Source: Megalopta genalis (Eukaryota; Arthropoda; Insecta; Hymenoptera; Halictidae). From it: a stretch of DNA of 64,000 nt. Below are positions 10,547 to 23,943 of this stretch, in pieces. The position numbers and the translations under genes were made by a program. The stretch's first letter is position 1; every line of letters begins with the position of its first letter. Under the pieces are notes generated by a model. It did no database searches and was not told the origin of the DNA. It saw only the letters and a list, made by a program, of their open reading frames with translations. Location of the stretch: the NCBI RefSeq assembly GCF_051020955.1, contig NW_027476157.1:310001-374000 (forward strand), in the 5' to 3' direction.

Positions 10547-13500
10547 GGTAACTCGTATGTTACGCCTGCATTGAAGCTATATCACTTCTATCGCAAGTAT
10601 TTGAAGCTAAATCATTTGTGTCGCATGGATTTGAAGCTAAGCCTTCTACTTCGCATTGATTTGAAACTAAATCATGTGTTTCGCTTGGATTTGAAACTAA
10701 CTCGTTTGTTTCGCCTGCATTTGAAGCTAAATCATGTTTATCACAAGTATCTGAATCTAAACCATTTGTTTCGCAAGAATATGAAGCTAAACCATGTATT
10801 TCGCAAAAATTTGAAGCTAAATCATGTGTTTTGCACAGATTTGAAGCTAACTCGTTTGTTTCGCCTGCATCTGAAGCTATATCAATTATATCGCAAGTAT
10901 TTGAATCTAAATCATTTGTGTCGCATGCCTTTAAGCTAACTCGTTTGTTTCGCCTGCATTGAAACTATATCACTTCTATCGCAAGTATTTGATGCTAAAT
11001 CATTTGTGTCGCATGGATTTGATGCTAAGCATCTGCATCGCATTGATTTGAACCCAAATCATGTGTTTCGCATGCATTTGTAGCTTAATCATGTGTTCTG
11101 CATCGATTTGAAGCTAACTCGTTTGTTTCGCCTGCATTTGTAGCTATTTCATATATGAGGCAACTATTGGAAGCTAAATCATTCGTTTCGCATGGATTTG
11201 AAGCCAAGCCTTCTACTTCGTCATTGATTTGAAGCTAAATTATGTGCTTGGATTGGATTTGAAGCTAACTCGTTTGTTTCGCATGCAGTTGAATCCAAAT
11301 CATGTATATCACAAGTATTTGAAGCTAAACCATTTGATTCGCATGGATTTGAAGCTAAGCCTTCTACTTTGCATTGAATTGGAGCTAAATCATTGTTTCG
11401 CATGGGTTTGATGCTAACTCGTCTGCTTCACTTGCTTTTGGTGCTATATCATTTATATCGCAATTATCTGAAGCTAAATCATTTGTTTCTCATGTATTTG
11501 TAGCTAAGCCTTCTACTTCGCAATGATTTGAAGCTAAATCATGTGTTTCGCTTGGTTTTAATGTTAACTCGTTTGTTTCGCATGCGGTTGAAGCTAAATC
11601 ATGTTTATCACAAGTATATGAAGCTAAACCATTTATTTCGCAAGAATATGAAGATAAACCATGTGTTTCGCTTGGATTTGAAGCTAAATCATGTGTTTCG
11701 CATAGATTTGAAGCTAACTCGTTTGTTTCTCCTGCATTTGAAGCTATATCATTTACATCGCAAGTATGTGAAGCTCAATCATTTGTTTCGCATGGATTTG
11801 AAGCTTACTCGATTGTTTCGCATGCAGTTGGAGCTAAATCATGTTTATCACAAGTATCTGAAGCTAAACCACTTGTTTCGCAAGAATATGAAACTAAACC
11901 ATGTGTTTCGAATTGATTTGAAGCCAAATCATTCGTTTCGCATGGATTTGAAGCTAAGCCTTCTACTTCGCAATAATTTGAAGCTAAACCACTTGTTTCG
12001 CATGGATTTGAAGCTAAGTCTACTACTTCGCATTGATTTGAAGCTAAATCTTTCGTTTCGCATGGATTTGAAGATAAGTCTTCTACTACGCATTGATTTG
12101 AAGATAAATCATGTGTTTTGAATGGATTTGAAGCTAACTGACTTGTTTCGCATGCAGTTGAAGCTAAATCATGTATTTCACAAGTGTTTGAAGCTATACC
12201 ATTTGTTCCGCATAGATTTGAAGCTGAGTGTTCTACTTCGCATGGTTTTGAAGCTAAGCCATCTACTTCGCATTGATTTGTAGCTAAATCATTTGTTTCC
12301 CTTGGATTTGAAGCTAACTCGATTGTTCCGCATGCAGTGGAAGCTAAATAATGTTTATCACAAGTATCTGAAGCCGAACCATTTGTTCCGCGTGGATTTG
12401 AAGCTAAATCTTCTACATCGCATTGATTTGCAGCCAAATCATGGCTTTCGCATGGATTTGAAGCTAACTCGTTTGTTTCGCTTGCAGTTGTAGCTAAATA
12501 ATGTATACCATAGGTATTTGAATCTAAATCATTTGTTACGCACGAATTTGAAGCTAATCCATGTGTTTCGCATCAATTTTAAGCTAAATCATGTGTTTCG
12601 CATGGAATTGAAGCTAACTGGTTTGTTTCGCCTGCATTTGAAGCTATGTCAGTTGTGTCGCAAGTATTTGAAGAAAAAGCATTTGTTTCGCATGGATTTG
12701 AAGCTAACTCGTTTGTTTCGCCTGCAGTTGAATTTATATCACTTATATCGCAAGCATTTCAAGCTAAATCATTTGTTCCGAATGGATTTGAAAACTAAGT
12801 CTTCTACTTCGCATTGATTTGAATATAAATCATGTGTATCGCATGGATTTTGAAGCTAACTCGTTTGATTCCCCTGCATTTGAAGCTATATCACTTATAT
12901 CGCAAGTATCTGATGCTAAATCGTTCGTTTCGCATGGATTTGTAGCTAACTCGTTTGTTTCGCTTGCAGTTGTAGCTAAAGAATGTATATCATAGGTATT
13001 TGAATCTAAATCATTTGTTACGCACGAATTTGAAGCTAATCCATGTGTTTCGCATCAATTTTAAGCTAAATCATGTGTTTCGCATGGATTTGAAGCTAAG
13101 CCTTCTACTTCGCATTAATTTAAAGCTAAATACTGTGTTTGGCTTGGATTTGAAGCTTACTCGATTGTTTAGCATGCAGTTGGAGCTAAATCATGTTTAT
13201 CACAAGTATCTGAAGCTAAACCACTTGTTTCGCAAAAATATGAAACTAAACCATGTGTTTCGAATTGTTTTGAAGCCAAATTATACGTTTCGCATGGATT
13301 TGAAGCTAACTCGTTTGTTTTGGCTGCATTTGAAGTTATATCATTTATATCGCAAGTATTTGAAGCTAAATCATTTGTGTCGCATGGCTTTGAATATAAG
13401 CCTTCTACTTTAAATTAATTTGTAGGTAAATCATGTGTTTCGCTTGGATTTGAAGCTAACTCGTTTGTTTCGCCTGCATTTGAAACTATATCTCTTGTAT

Positions 13501-14813
13501 CGCAAGTATCTGAAGTTAAATCCTTTGATTCTCATGAATTTGAAGCTAAGCCTTCTACTTCGCATTGATCTGAAGCTAAATCATGTGTTTCGCATAGACT
13601 TGAAGCTCCCTCGTTTGTTTCGCCTGCATTTGAAGCTATATCAATTATATCGCAAGTATTTGAAGCTAAATCATTTGCGTCGCATGGCTTTGAAGATAAG
13701 CCTTCTACTTTGGATTCATTTGAAGGTAGATCATGTGTTTCGCTTGGATTTGAAGCTAACTCGTTTGTTTCGCCTGCATTTGAAGCTATATCATTTTTGT
13801 CGCAAGTATGTGAAGCTAAATCATTTGTTTCGCATGGATTTGAAGTTAAGCCATCTACTTCGCATTGTTTTGAAACTAAATCATGTGTTTCGCTTGGATT
13901 TGAAGCTAACTCGTTTGTTTCGCCTGCATTTGAAGCTATATCAATTATATCGCAAGTATTTGAATCTAAATCATTTGTGTTGCATGGGTTTAAAGCTAAC
14001 TCGTTTGTTTCGCCTGAATTGAAGCTATATCACTTCTATCGCAAGTATTTGAAGCTAAACGATTTGTGTCGCATGGCTTTGAGGATAAGACATCTACTTC
14101 GCATTGATTTGAAGCTAAATCATGTGTTTCGCATGGATTTGAAGCTAACTCGCTTGTTTCGCCTGCATTTGAAGCTATATCAATTATATCGCAAGTATTT
14201 AAAGCTAAATCATTTGTGTCGCATGGCTGTGAAGTTAAGCCTTCTACTTTGCATTAATTTGAAGGTAAATCATGTGTTTCGCTTGGATTTGAAGGTAAAT
14301 CATGTGTTTCGCACAGATTTGTAGCTAACTCGTTTATTTCGCCTGCATTTGAACCTATATTATTTATATCGCAAGTATGTGAAGCTAAATCATTTGTTTC
14401 GCATGGATTTGAAGCTAAGCCTTCTACTTCGCATTGATTTGAAACTAAATCATGTGTTTCGCTTGGATTTGAATCTAACTCGTTTGTTTCGCCTGCATAT
14501 GAAGCTTTATCAATTATATCGCAAGTATTTAAAGCTAAATCATTTGTGTCGCATGGCTGTGAAGTTAAGCCTTCTACTTTGCATTAATTTGAAGGTAAAT
14601 CATGTGTTTCGCTTGGATTTGAAGGTAAATCATGTGTTTCGCACAGATTTGTAGCTAACTCGTTTATTTCGCCTGCATTTGAACCTATATTATTTATATC
14701 GCAAGTATGTGAAGCTAAATCATTTGTTTCGCATGGATTTGAAGCAAAGCCTACTACTCCGCATTGATTTGAAGCTAAATGATGTGTTTCGCATGCATTT
14801 GTAGATAACTCGC

Positions 14814-17800
14814 TTGTTTTGCCTGCATCTGAAACTATATCTCTTGTATCGCAAGTATCTGATGCTAAATCATTTGTTTCTCATGTATTTGAAGCTAAGC
14901 CTTCTACTTCGCATTGATTTGAAGATAAATCATGTGTTGCTCATGGATTTGAGGCTAACTCGTTTGTTTCGCCTGCATTTGAAGCTATATCATTTATATC
15001 GCAAGAATGTGAATCTAATTCAGTTGCTTCACATGGATTTGAAGCTAAGTCTTCTACTTCGCATTGATTTGAAGCTAAAACATGTATTTCGCATGGATTT
15101 GAGGCTAACTCGTTTGTTTCGCCTGCATTTGAAGCTGTATCATTTATATCGCAAGTATGTGAAGCTAAATCATTTGTGTCGCATGGCTTTGAAGCTAATC
15201 CTTCTACGTTGCATTGATTTGAAGCTAAATGTTGTGTTTCGCATGGATTTGAAGCTAACTCGTCTGTTTCGCATGCAGTTGAAGCTAAATCATGTTTATC
15301 ACAAGCATCTGAAGCTAAACCACTTGTTTCGCAAGAATATGAAGCTAAACCATGTGTTTCGCATTGATTTGAAGCTAAATCATGTCTTCCGCATGGATTT
15401 GAAGGTAACTCGTTTGTTCGCCTGCATTTGAAGCTATATCATTTATATCGCAAGTATGTGAAGCTAAATCAATTGTTTCGCATGGATATGAAGCTATGTC
15501 TACTACTTCGCATTGATGTGAAACAAAATCATGTGTTTCGCATGGATTTGAAGCTAAATCATTTGTTCCGCATGGATTTGAAGCTAAGGCTTCTACATCG
15601 CATTGATTAGATGCTGAATCATGTGTTTCGCTTGGTTTTGAAGCTAACTCGTTTGTTTCGTCTGCATTTGATGCTATATCACCTATATCCCAAGTGTTTG
15701 AAGCTCAATCATTTGTTTCGCATGGATTTGGAGCTAAACCTTCTACTTCGAACTGATCTGAAGCTAAATCATGCGTTTCGCATGGATTCGAAGCTAACTC
15801 GTTTGTTTCGCCTGCATTTGAAGCTTTATCAATTATATCGCAATTATCTGAAGCTAAATCATTTGTTTCTCATGTATGTGAAGCTAAGCCTTCTACATCG
15901 CATTGATTTGAAACTAAACCATGTGTTTCGCTGGGATTTGAAGCTAACTCGTTTGTTTCGCCTGCATTTGAGGCTATATCATTAATATCGCAAGTATGTG
16001 AAGCTAAATCAATTGTTTCGCATGGATATGAAGCTATGTCTACTACTTCGCATTGATGTGAAACAAAATCATGTGTTTCGCATGGATTTGAAGCTAAATC
16101 ATTTGTGTCGCATGGCTTTGAAGCTAACTCGTTTGTTTCGCCTGCATTGAAGCTATATCACTTCTATCGCAAGTATTTGAAGCTAAATCATTTGTGTCGC
16201 ATGGATTTGAAGCTAAGTCTTCTACTTCGCATTGATTTGAAGCTAAATCATGTGTTTCGCATGGATTTGAAGCTAACTCGCTTGTTTCGCCTGCATTTGA
16301 AGCTATATCAATTATATCGCAAGTATTTAAAGCTAAATCATTTGTGTCGCATGGCTGTGAAGTTAAGCCTTCTACTTTGCATTAATTTGAAGGTAAATCA
16401 TGTGTTTCGCTTGGATTTGAAGGTAAATCATGTGTTTCGCCTGTATTTGAAGCTATATCATTTATTTGATTTGAAACTAAATCATCTGTTTCGCTTGGAT
16501 TTGAATCTAACTCGTTTGTTTTTCCTGCATTTGAAGCTTTATCAATTATATCGCAAGTATTTGAAGCTAAACGATTTGTGTCGCATGGTTTTGAGGATAA
16601 GCCTTCTACTTCGCATTGATTTGAAAATAAACCATGTGTTTCGTATGGATTTGAAGTCATCTCGTTTGTTTCGCATGCAGTCGAAGTTAAATCATGAATA
16701 TCACAAGTGTTTGAAGATAACCCATTTGTTTCGAAAGAATATGAAGCTAAACAATGTGTTTCGCATCGATATGAAGCTAAATCATGTGTTTCTCTTGGAT
16801 TTGAAGTTAACTCGTTTTTTTCGCCTGCATTTGAAGCTACTTCATTTATACCGCAAGTATTTGAAGCTAAATCATTCGTATCGGATGGATTTGAATCTAA
16901 GCCTTCTACTTCGCATTGATTTGAAGCTAAATCATGTGTTTCTCTTGCATTTTAAACTAACGCGTTTGTTTCGCATGCAGTTGAAGCTAAATCATGTTTA
17001 TCACAAGTATCTGAAGCTAAACCACTTGTTTCGCAAGAATATGAAGCTGAACCATGTGCATCGCATTGATTTGAAGCTAAATCATGTGTTCCGCATGGAT
17101 TTGAAGCTAACTCGTTTGTTTTGCCTGCATTTGAAGTTATATCATTTATATCGCAAGTATTTGAAGCTAAATCATTTGTGTCGCATGGCTTTGAATATAA
17201 GCCTTCTACTTTAAATTAATTTGAAGGTAAATCATGTGTTTCGCTTGGATTTGAAGCTAACTCGTTTGTTTCGCCTGCATTTGAAGCTATATCACTTATA
17301 TCGCAAGTATTTGAAGCTAAGACATTTGATTCGCATGGATATGAAGCTAAGCCTTCTACTTCGCATTGCTTTGGAGCTAAATCATGTGTTTCGCTTGGTT
17401 TTAAAGCTAACTCGTTTGTTTCGCATGCGGTTGAAGCTAAATCAAGTTTATCACAAGTATATGAAGCTAAACCATTTGTTTTGCAAGAATATGAAACTAA
17501 ACCATGTGTTTCGCTTGGATTTGAAGCTAAATCATGTGTTTCGCATAGACTTGAAGCTCCCTCGTTTGTTTTGCCTGCATTTGAAGCTATACCAATTATA
17601 TCGCAAGTATTTGAAGCTAAATCATTTGCGTCGCATGGCTTTGAAGATAAGCCTTCTACTTTGAATTCAATTGAAGGTAAATCATGTGTTTCGCTTGCAT
17701 TTGAAGCTAACTCGTTTGTTTCGCCTGCATTTGAAGCTATATCATTTTAGTCGCAAGTATCTGAAGTTAAATCATTTGTTTCTCATGTATTTGAAGCTAA

Positions 17801-19453
17801 GCCTTCTACTTCGCATTGATTTGAAGATAATTAATGTGTTTCGCACAGATTTGATGCTAACTCGTTTGTTTCGCCCTTATTTGAAGCTATATCATTTATA
17901 TCGCAAGTATGTGAATCTAAATCATTTGTTTCGCATGGAGTTGAAGCTAAGGCTTCTACTTCGCATTGATTTGACACTAAATCATGTGTTTCGCTTGTAT
18001 TTGAAGCTAACTCGTTTGTTTCGCCTGCATTTGATGCTGTATCAATTATATCGCAAGTATTTGAAGCTAAATCATTTCTGTCGCATGGCTTTGAAGCTAA
18101 CTCGTTTGTTTCGCCTGCATTGAAGCTATATCACTTTTATCGCAAGTATTTGAAGCTAAATCATTTGTGTCGCACGGATTTGAAGCTAAGCCTTCTACTT
18201 CGCATTGATTTGAAACTAAATCATCTGTTTTGCTTGGATTTGAATCTAACTCGTTTGTTTCGCCTGCATTTGAAGCTTTATCAATTATATCGCAATTATC
18301 TGAAGCTAAATCATTTGTTTCTCATGTATGTGAAGCTAAGCCTTCTACATCGCATTGATTTGAAACTAAACCATGTGTTTCGCTGGGATTTGAAGCTAAC
18401 TCGTTTGTTTCGCCTGCATTTGAGGCTATATCATTTATATCGCAAGTATGTGAAGCTAAATCATTTGTTTCGCATGGATTTGAAGTTAAGCCATCTACTT
18501 CGCATTGTTTTGAAACTAAATCATGTGTTTCGCTTGGATTTGAAGCTAACTCGTTTGTTTCGCCTGCATTTGAAGCTATATCAATTATATCGCAAGTATT
18601 TGAATCTAAATCATTTGTGTTGCATGGGTTTAAAGCTAACTCGTTTGTTTCGCCTGAATTGAAGCTATATCACTTCTATCGCAAGTATTTGAAGCTAAAC
18701 GATTTGTGTCGCATGGCTTTGAGGATAAGACATCTACTTCGCATTGATTTGAAGCTAAATCATGTGTTTCGCATGGATTTGAAGCTAACTCGCTTGTTTC
18801 GCCTGCATTTGAAGCTATATCAATTATATCGCAAGTATTTAAAGCTAAATCATTTTTGTCGCATGGCTGTGAAGTTAAGCCTTCTACTTTGCATTAATTT
18901 GAAGGTAAATCATGTGTTTCGCTTGGATTTGAAGGTAAATCATGTGTTTCGCACAGATTTGTAGCTAACTCGTTTATTTCGCCTGCATTTGAACCTATAT
19001 TATTTATATCGCAAGTATGTGAAGCTAAATCATTTGTTTCGCATGGATTTGAAGCTAAGCCTTCTACTTCGCATTGATTTGAAACTAAATCATGTGTTTC
19101 GCTTGGATTTGAATCTAACTCGTTTGTTTCGCCTGCATATGAAGCTTTATCAATTATATCGCAAGTATTTAAAGCTAAATCATTTGTGTCGCATGGCTGT
19201 GAAGTTAAGCCTTCTACTTTGCATTAATTTGAAGGTAAATCATGTGTTTCGCTTGGATTTGAAGGTAAATCATGTGTTTCGCACAGATTTGTAGCTAACT
19301 CGTTTATTTCGCCTGCATTTGAACCTATATTATTTATATCGCAAGTATGTGAAGCTAAATCATTTGTTTCGCATGGATTTGAAGCAAAGCCTACTACTCC
19401 GCATTGATTTGAAGCTAAATGATGTGTTTCGCATGCATTTGTAGATAACTCGC
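14814..19453. repeat. HOR family 1, unit 1 (4,640 bp)
   Basis: The unit is delimited by recurrence of the variant CTTGTTTTGCCTGCATCTG near 14,814, 19,454 and 23,944. Landmarks in order: a 29-bp monomer CGTTTGTTCGCC (15,414), GATTAGATGC (15,606), a monomer truncated inside D (ATTTATTTGATTTG, 16,460), the TCAAATTAA-type variant (17,209), the CTCCCTCG marker (17,552), TATCATTTTAGTCGC (17,740) and CCTGAATTGAAGC (18,654). Compared with unit 2 it has one extra 150-bp pentamer near 14,992-15,141. From 15,428 on, spacing to unit 2 is constant at 4,490 bp and only scattered substitutions are visible. Confidence 0.9.
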
Positions 19454-22400
19454 TTGTTTTGCCTGCATCTGAAACTATATCTCTTGTATCGCAAGTATCT
19501 GATGCTAAATCATTTGTTTGTCATGTATGTGAAGCTAAGCCTTCTACTTCGCATTGATTTGAAGATAAATCATGTGTTGCTCATGGATTTGAGGCTAACT
19601 CGTTTGTTTCGCCTGCATTTGAAGCTGTATCATTTATATCGCAAGTATGTGAAGCTAAATCATTTGTGTCGCATGGCTTTGAAGCTAATCCTTCTACGTT
19701 GCATTGATTTGAAGCTAAATGTTGTGTTTCGCATGGATTTGAAGCTAACTCGTCTGTTTCGCATGCAGTTGAAGCTAAATCATGTTTATCACAAGCATCT
19801 GAAGCTAAACCACTTGTTTCGCAAGAATATGAAGCTAAACCATGTGTTTCGCATTGATTTGAAGCTAAATCATGTCTTCCGCATGGATTTGAAGGTAACT
19901 CGTTTGTTCGCCTGCATTTGAAGCTATATCATTTATATCGCAAGTATGTGAAGCTAAATCAATTGTTTCGCATGGATATGAAGCTATGTCTACTACTTCG
20001 CATTGATGTGAAACAAAATCATGTGTTTCGCATGGATTTGAAGCTAAATCATTTGTTCCGCATGGATTTGAAGCTAAGGCTTCTACATCGCATTGATTAG
20101 ATGCTGAATCATGTGTTTCGCTTGGTTTTGAAGCTAACTCGTTTGTTTCGTCTGCATTTGATGCTATATCACCTATATCCCAAGTGTTTGAAGCTCAATC
20201 ATTTGTTTCGCATGGATTTGGAGCTAAACCTTCTACTTCGAACTGATCTGAAGCTAAATCATGCGTTTCGCATGGATTCGAAGCTAACTCGTTTGTTTCG
20301 CCTGCATTTGAAGCTTTATCAATTATATCGCAATTATCTGAAGCTAAATCATTTGTTTCTCATGTATGTGAAGCTAAGCCTTCTACATCGCATTGATTTG
20401 AAACTAAACCATGTGTTTCGCTGGGATTTGAAGCTAACTCGTTTGTTTCGCCTGCATTTGAGGCTATATCATTAATATCGCAAGTATGTGAAGCTAAATC
20501 AATTGTTTCGCATGGATATGAAGCTATGTCTACTACTTCGCATTGATGTGAAACAAAATCATGTGTTTCGCATGGATTTGAAGCTAAATCATTTGTGTCG
20601 CATGGCTTTGAAGCTAACTCGTTTGTTTCGCCTGCATTGAAGCTATATCACTTCTATCGCAAGTATTTGAAGCTAAATCATTTGTGTCGCATGGATTTGA
20701 AGCTAAGTCTTCTACTTCGCATTGATTTGAAGCTAAATCATGTGTTTCGCATGGATTTGAAGCTAACTCGCTTGTTTCGCCTGCATTTGAAGCTATATCA
20801 ATTATATCGCAAGTATTTAAAGCTAAATCATTTGTGTCGCATGGCTGTGAAGTTAAGCCTTCTACTTTGCATTAATTTGAAGGTAAATCATGTGTTTCGC
20901 TTGGATTTGAAGGTAAATCATGTGTTTCGCCTGTATTTGAAGCTATATCATTTATTTGATTTGAAACTAAATCATCTGTTTCGCTTGGATTTGAATCTAA
21001 CTCGTTTGTTTTTCCTGCATTTGAAGCTTTATCAATTATATCGCAAGTATTTGAAGCTAAACGATTTGTGTCGCATGGTTTTGAGGATAAGCCTTCTACT
21101 TCGCATTGATTTGAAAATAAACCATGTGTTTCGTATGGATTTGAAGTCATCTCGTTTGTTTCGCATGCAGTCGAAGTTAAATCATGAATATCACAAGTGT
21201 TTGAAAATAACCCATTTGTTTCGAAAGAATATGAAGCTAAACAATGTGTTTCGCATCGATATGAAGCTAAATCATGTGTTTCTCTTGGATTTGAAGTTAA
21301 CTGGTTTCTTTCGCCTGCATTTGAAGCTACTTCATTTATACCGCAAGTATTTGAAGCTAAATCATTCGTATCGGATGGATTTGAATCTAAGCCTTCTACT
21401 TCGCATTGATTTGAAGCTAAATCACGTGTTTCTCTTGCATTTTAAACTAACGCGTTTGTTTCGCATGCAGTTGAAGCTAAATCATGTTTATCACAAGTAT
21501 CTGAAGCTAAACCACTTGTTTCGCAAGAATATGAAGCTAAACCATGTGCATCGCATTGATTTGAAGCTAAATCATGTGTTCCGCATGGATTTGAAGCTAA
21601 CTCGTTTGTTTTGCTTGCATTTGAAGTTATATCATTTATATCGCAAGTATTTGAAGCTAAATCATTTGTGTCGCATGGCTTTGAATATAAGCCTTCTACT
21701 TTAAATTAATTTGAAGGTAAATCATGTGTTTCGCTTGGATTTGAAGCTAACTCGTTTGTTTCGCCTGCATTTGAAGCTATATCACTTATATCGCAAGTAT
21801 TTGAAGCTAAGTCATTTGATTCGCATGGATATGAAGCTAAGCCTTCTACTTCGCATTGCTTTGGAGCTAAGTCATGTGTTTCGCTTGGTTTTAAAGCTAA
21901 CTCGTTTGTTTCGCATGCGGTTGAAGCTAAATCAAGTTTATCACAAGTATATGAAGCTAAACCATTTGTTTTGCAAGAATATGAAACTAAACCATGTGTT
22001 TCGCTTGGATTTGAAGCTAAATCATGTGTTTCGCATAGACTTGAAGCTCCCTCGTTTGTTTCGCCTGCATTTGAAGCTATACCAATTATATCGCAAGTAT
22101 TTGAAGCTAAATCATTTGCGTCGCATGGCTTTGAAGATAAGCCTTCTACTTTGAATTCAATTGAAGGTAAATCATGTGTTTCGCTTGGATTTGAAGCTAA
22201 CTCGTTTGTTTCGCCTGCATTTGAAGCTATATCATTTTAGTCGCAAGTATCTGAAGTTAAATCATTTGTTTCTCATGTATTTGAAGCTAAGCCTTCTACT
22301 TCGCATTGATTTGAAGATAATTAATGTGTTTCGCACAGATTTGATGCTAACTCGTTTGTTTCGCCCTTATTTGAAGCTATATCATTTATATCGCAAGTAT

Positions 22401-23943
22401 GTGAATCTAAATCATTTGTTTCGCATGGAGTTGAAGCTAAGGCTTCTACTTCGCATTGATTTGACACTAAATCATGTGTTTCGCTTGTATTTGAAGCTAA
22501 CTCGTTTGTTTCGCCTGCATTTGATGCTGTATCAATTATATCGCAAGTATTTGAAGCTAAATCATTTCTGTCGCATGGCTTTGAAGCTAACTCGTTTGTT
22601 TCGCCTGCATTGAAGCTATATCACTTCTATCGCAAGTATTTGAAGCTAAATCATTTGTGTCGCACGGATTTGAAGCTAAGCCTTCTACTTCGCATTGATT
22701 TGAAACTAAATCATCTGTTTTGCTTGGATTTGAATCTAACTCGTTTGTTTCGCCTGCATTTGAAGCTTTATCAATTATATCGCAATTATCTGAAGCTAAA
22801 TCATTTGTTTCTCATGTATGTGAAGCTAAGCCTTCTACATCGCATTGATTTGAAACTAAACCATGTGTTTCGCTGGGATTTGAAGCTAACTCGTTTGTTT
22901 CGCCTGCATTTGAGGCTATATCATTTATATCGCAAGTATGTGAAGCTAAATCATTTGTTTCGCATGGATTTGAAGTTAAGCCATCTACTTCGCATTGTTT
23001 TGAAACTAAATCATGTGTTTCGCTTGGATTTGAAGCTAACTCGTTTGTTTCGCCTGCATTTGAAGCTATATCAATTATATCGCAAGTATTTGAATCTAAA
23101 TCATTTGTGTTGCATGGGTTTAAAGCTAACTCGTTTGTTTCGCCTGAATTGAAGCTATATCACTTCTATCGCAAGTATTTGAAGCTAAACGATTTGTGTC
23201 GCATGGCTTTGAGGATAAGACATCTACTTCGCATTGATTTGAAGCTAAATCATGTGTTTCGCATGGATTTGAAGCTAACTCGCTTGTTTCGCCTGCATTT
23301 GAAGCTATATCAATTATATCGCAAGTATTTAAAGCTAAATCATTTGTGTCGCATGGCTGTGAAGTTAAGCCTTCTACTTTGCATTAATTTGAAGGTAAAT
23401 CATGTGTTTCGCTTGGATTTGAAGGTAAATCATGTGTTTCGCACAGATTTGTAGCTAACTCGTTTATTTCGCCTGCATTTGAACCTATATTATTTATATC
23501 GCAAGTATGTGAAGCTAAATCATTTGTTTCGCATGGATTTGAAGCTAAGCCTTCTACTTCGCATTGATTTGAAACTAAATCATGTGTTTCGCTTGGATTT
23601 GAATCTAACTCGTTTGTTTCGCCTGCATATGAAGCTTTATCAATTATATCGCAAGTATTTAAAGCTAAATCATTTGTGTCGCATGGCTGTGAAGTTAAGC
23701 CTTCTACTTTGCATTAATTTGAAGGTAAATCATGTGTTTCGCTTGGATTTGAAGGTAAATCATGTGTTTCGCACAGATTTGTAGCTAACTCGTTTATTTC
23801 GCCTGCATTTGAACCTATATTATTTATATCGCAAGTATGTGAAGCTAAATCATTTGTTTCGCATGGATTTGAAGCAAAGCCTACTACTCCGCATTGATTT
23901 GAAGCTAAATGATGTGTTTCGCATGCATTTGTAGATAACTCGC
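19454..23943. repeat. HOR family 1, unit 2 (4,490 bp)
   Basis: Same landmark order as unit 1, minus one pentamer near 19,63x. Substitutions from unit 1 are sparse, for example AAGTCATTTGATTC at 21,809 against AAGACATTTGATTC at 17,319, and TAACTGGTTTC at 21,299 against TAACTCGTTTT at 16,809. Low divergence and a clean 150-bp length difference suggest recent unequal exchange. Confidence 0.9.

Larger units (their letters stand above)
8992..14813. repeat. Transitional domain with mixed blocks
   Basis: This stretch joins blocks shared with the left domain (10,591-11,369; 11,693-11,953; 13,071-13,480) to blocks shared with HOR family 1 (9,349-10,189 and 13,560-14,813). It also has a local duplication of about 130 bp at offset 482 (near 12,480 and 12,962), marked by TTGTTACGCACGAATTTG and CGCATCAATTTTAAGC. 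No gene or foreign insert is visible. Confidence 0.75.
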
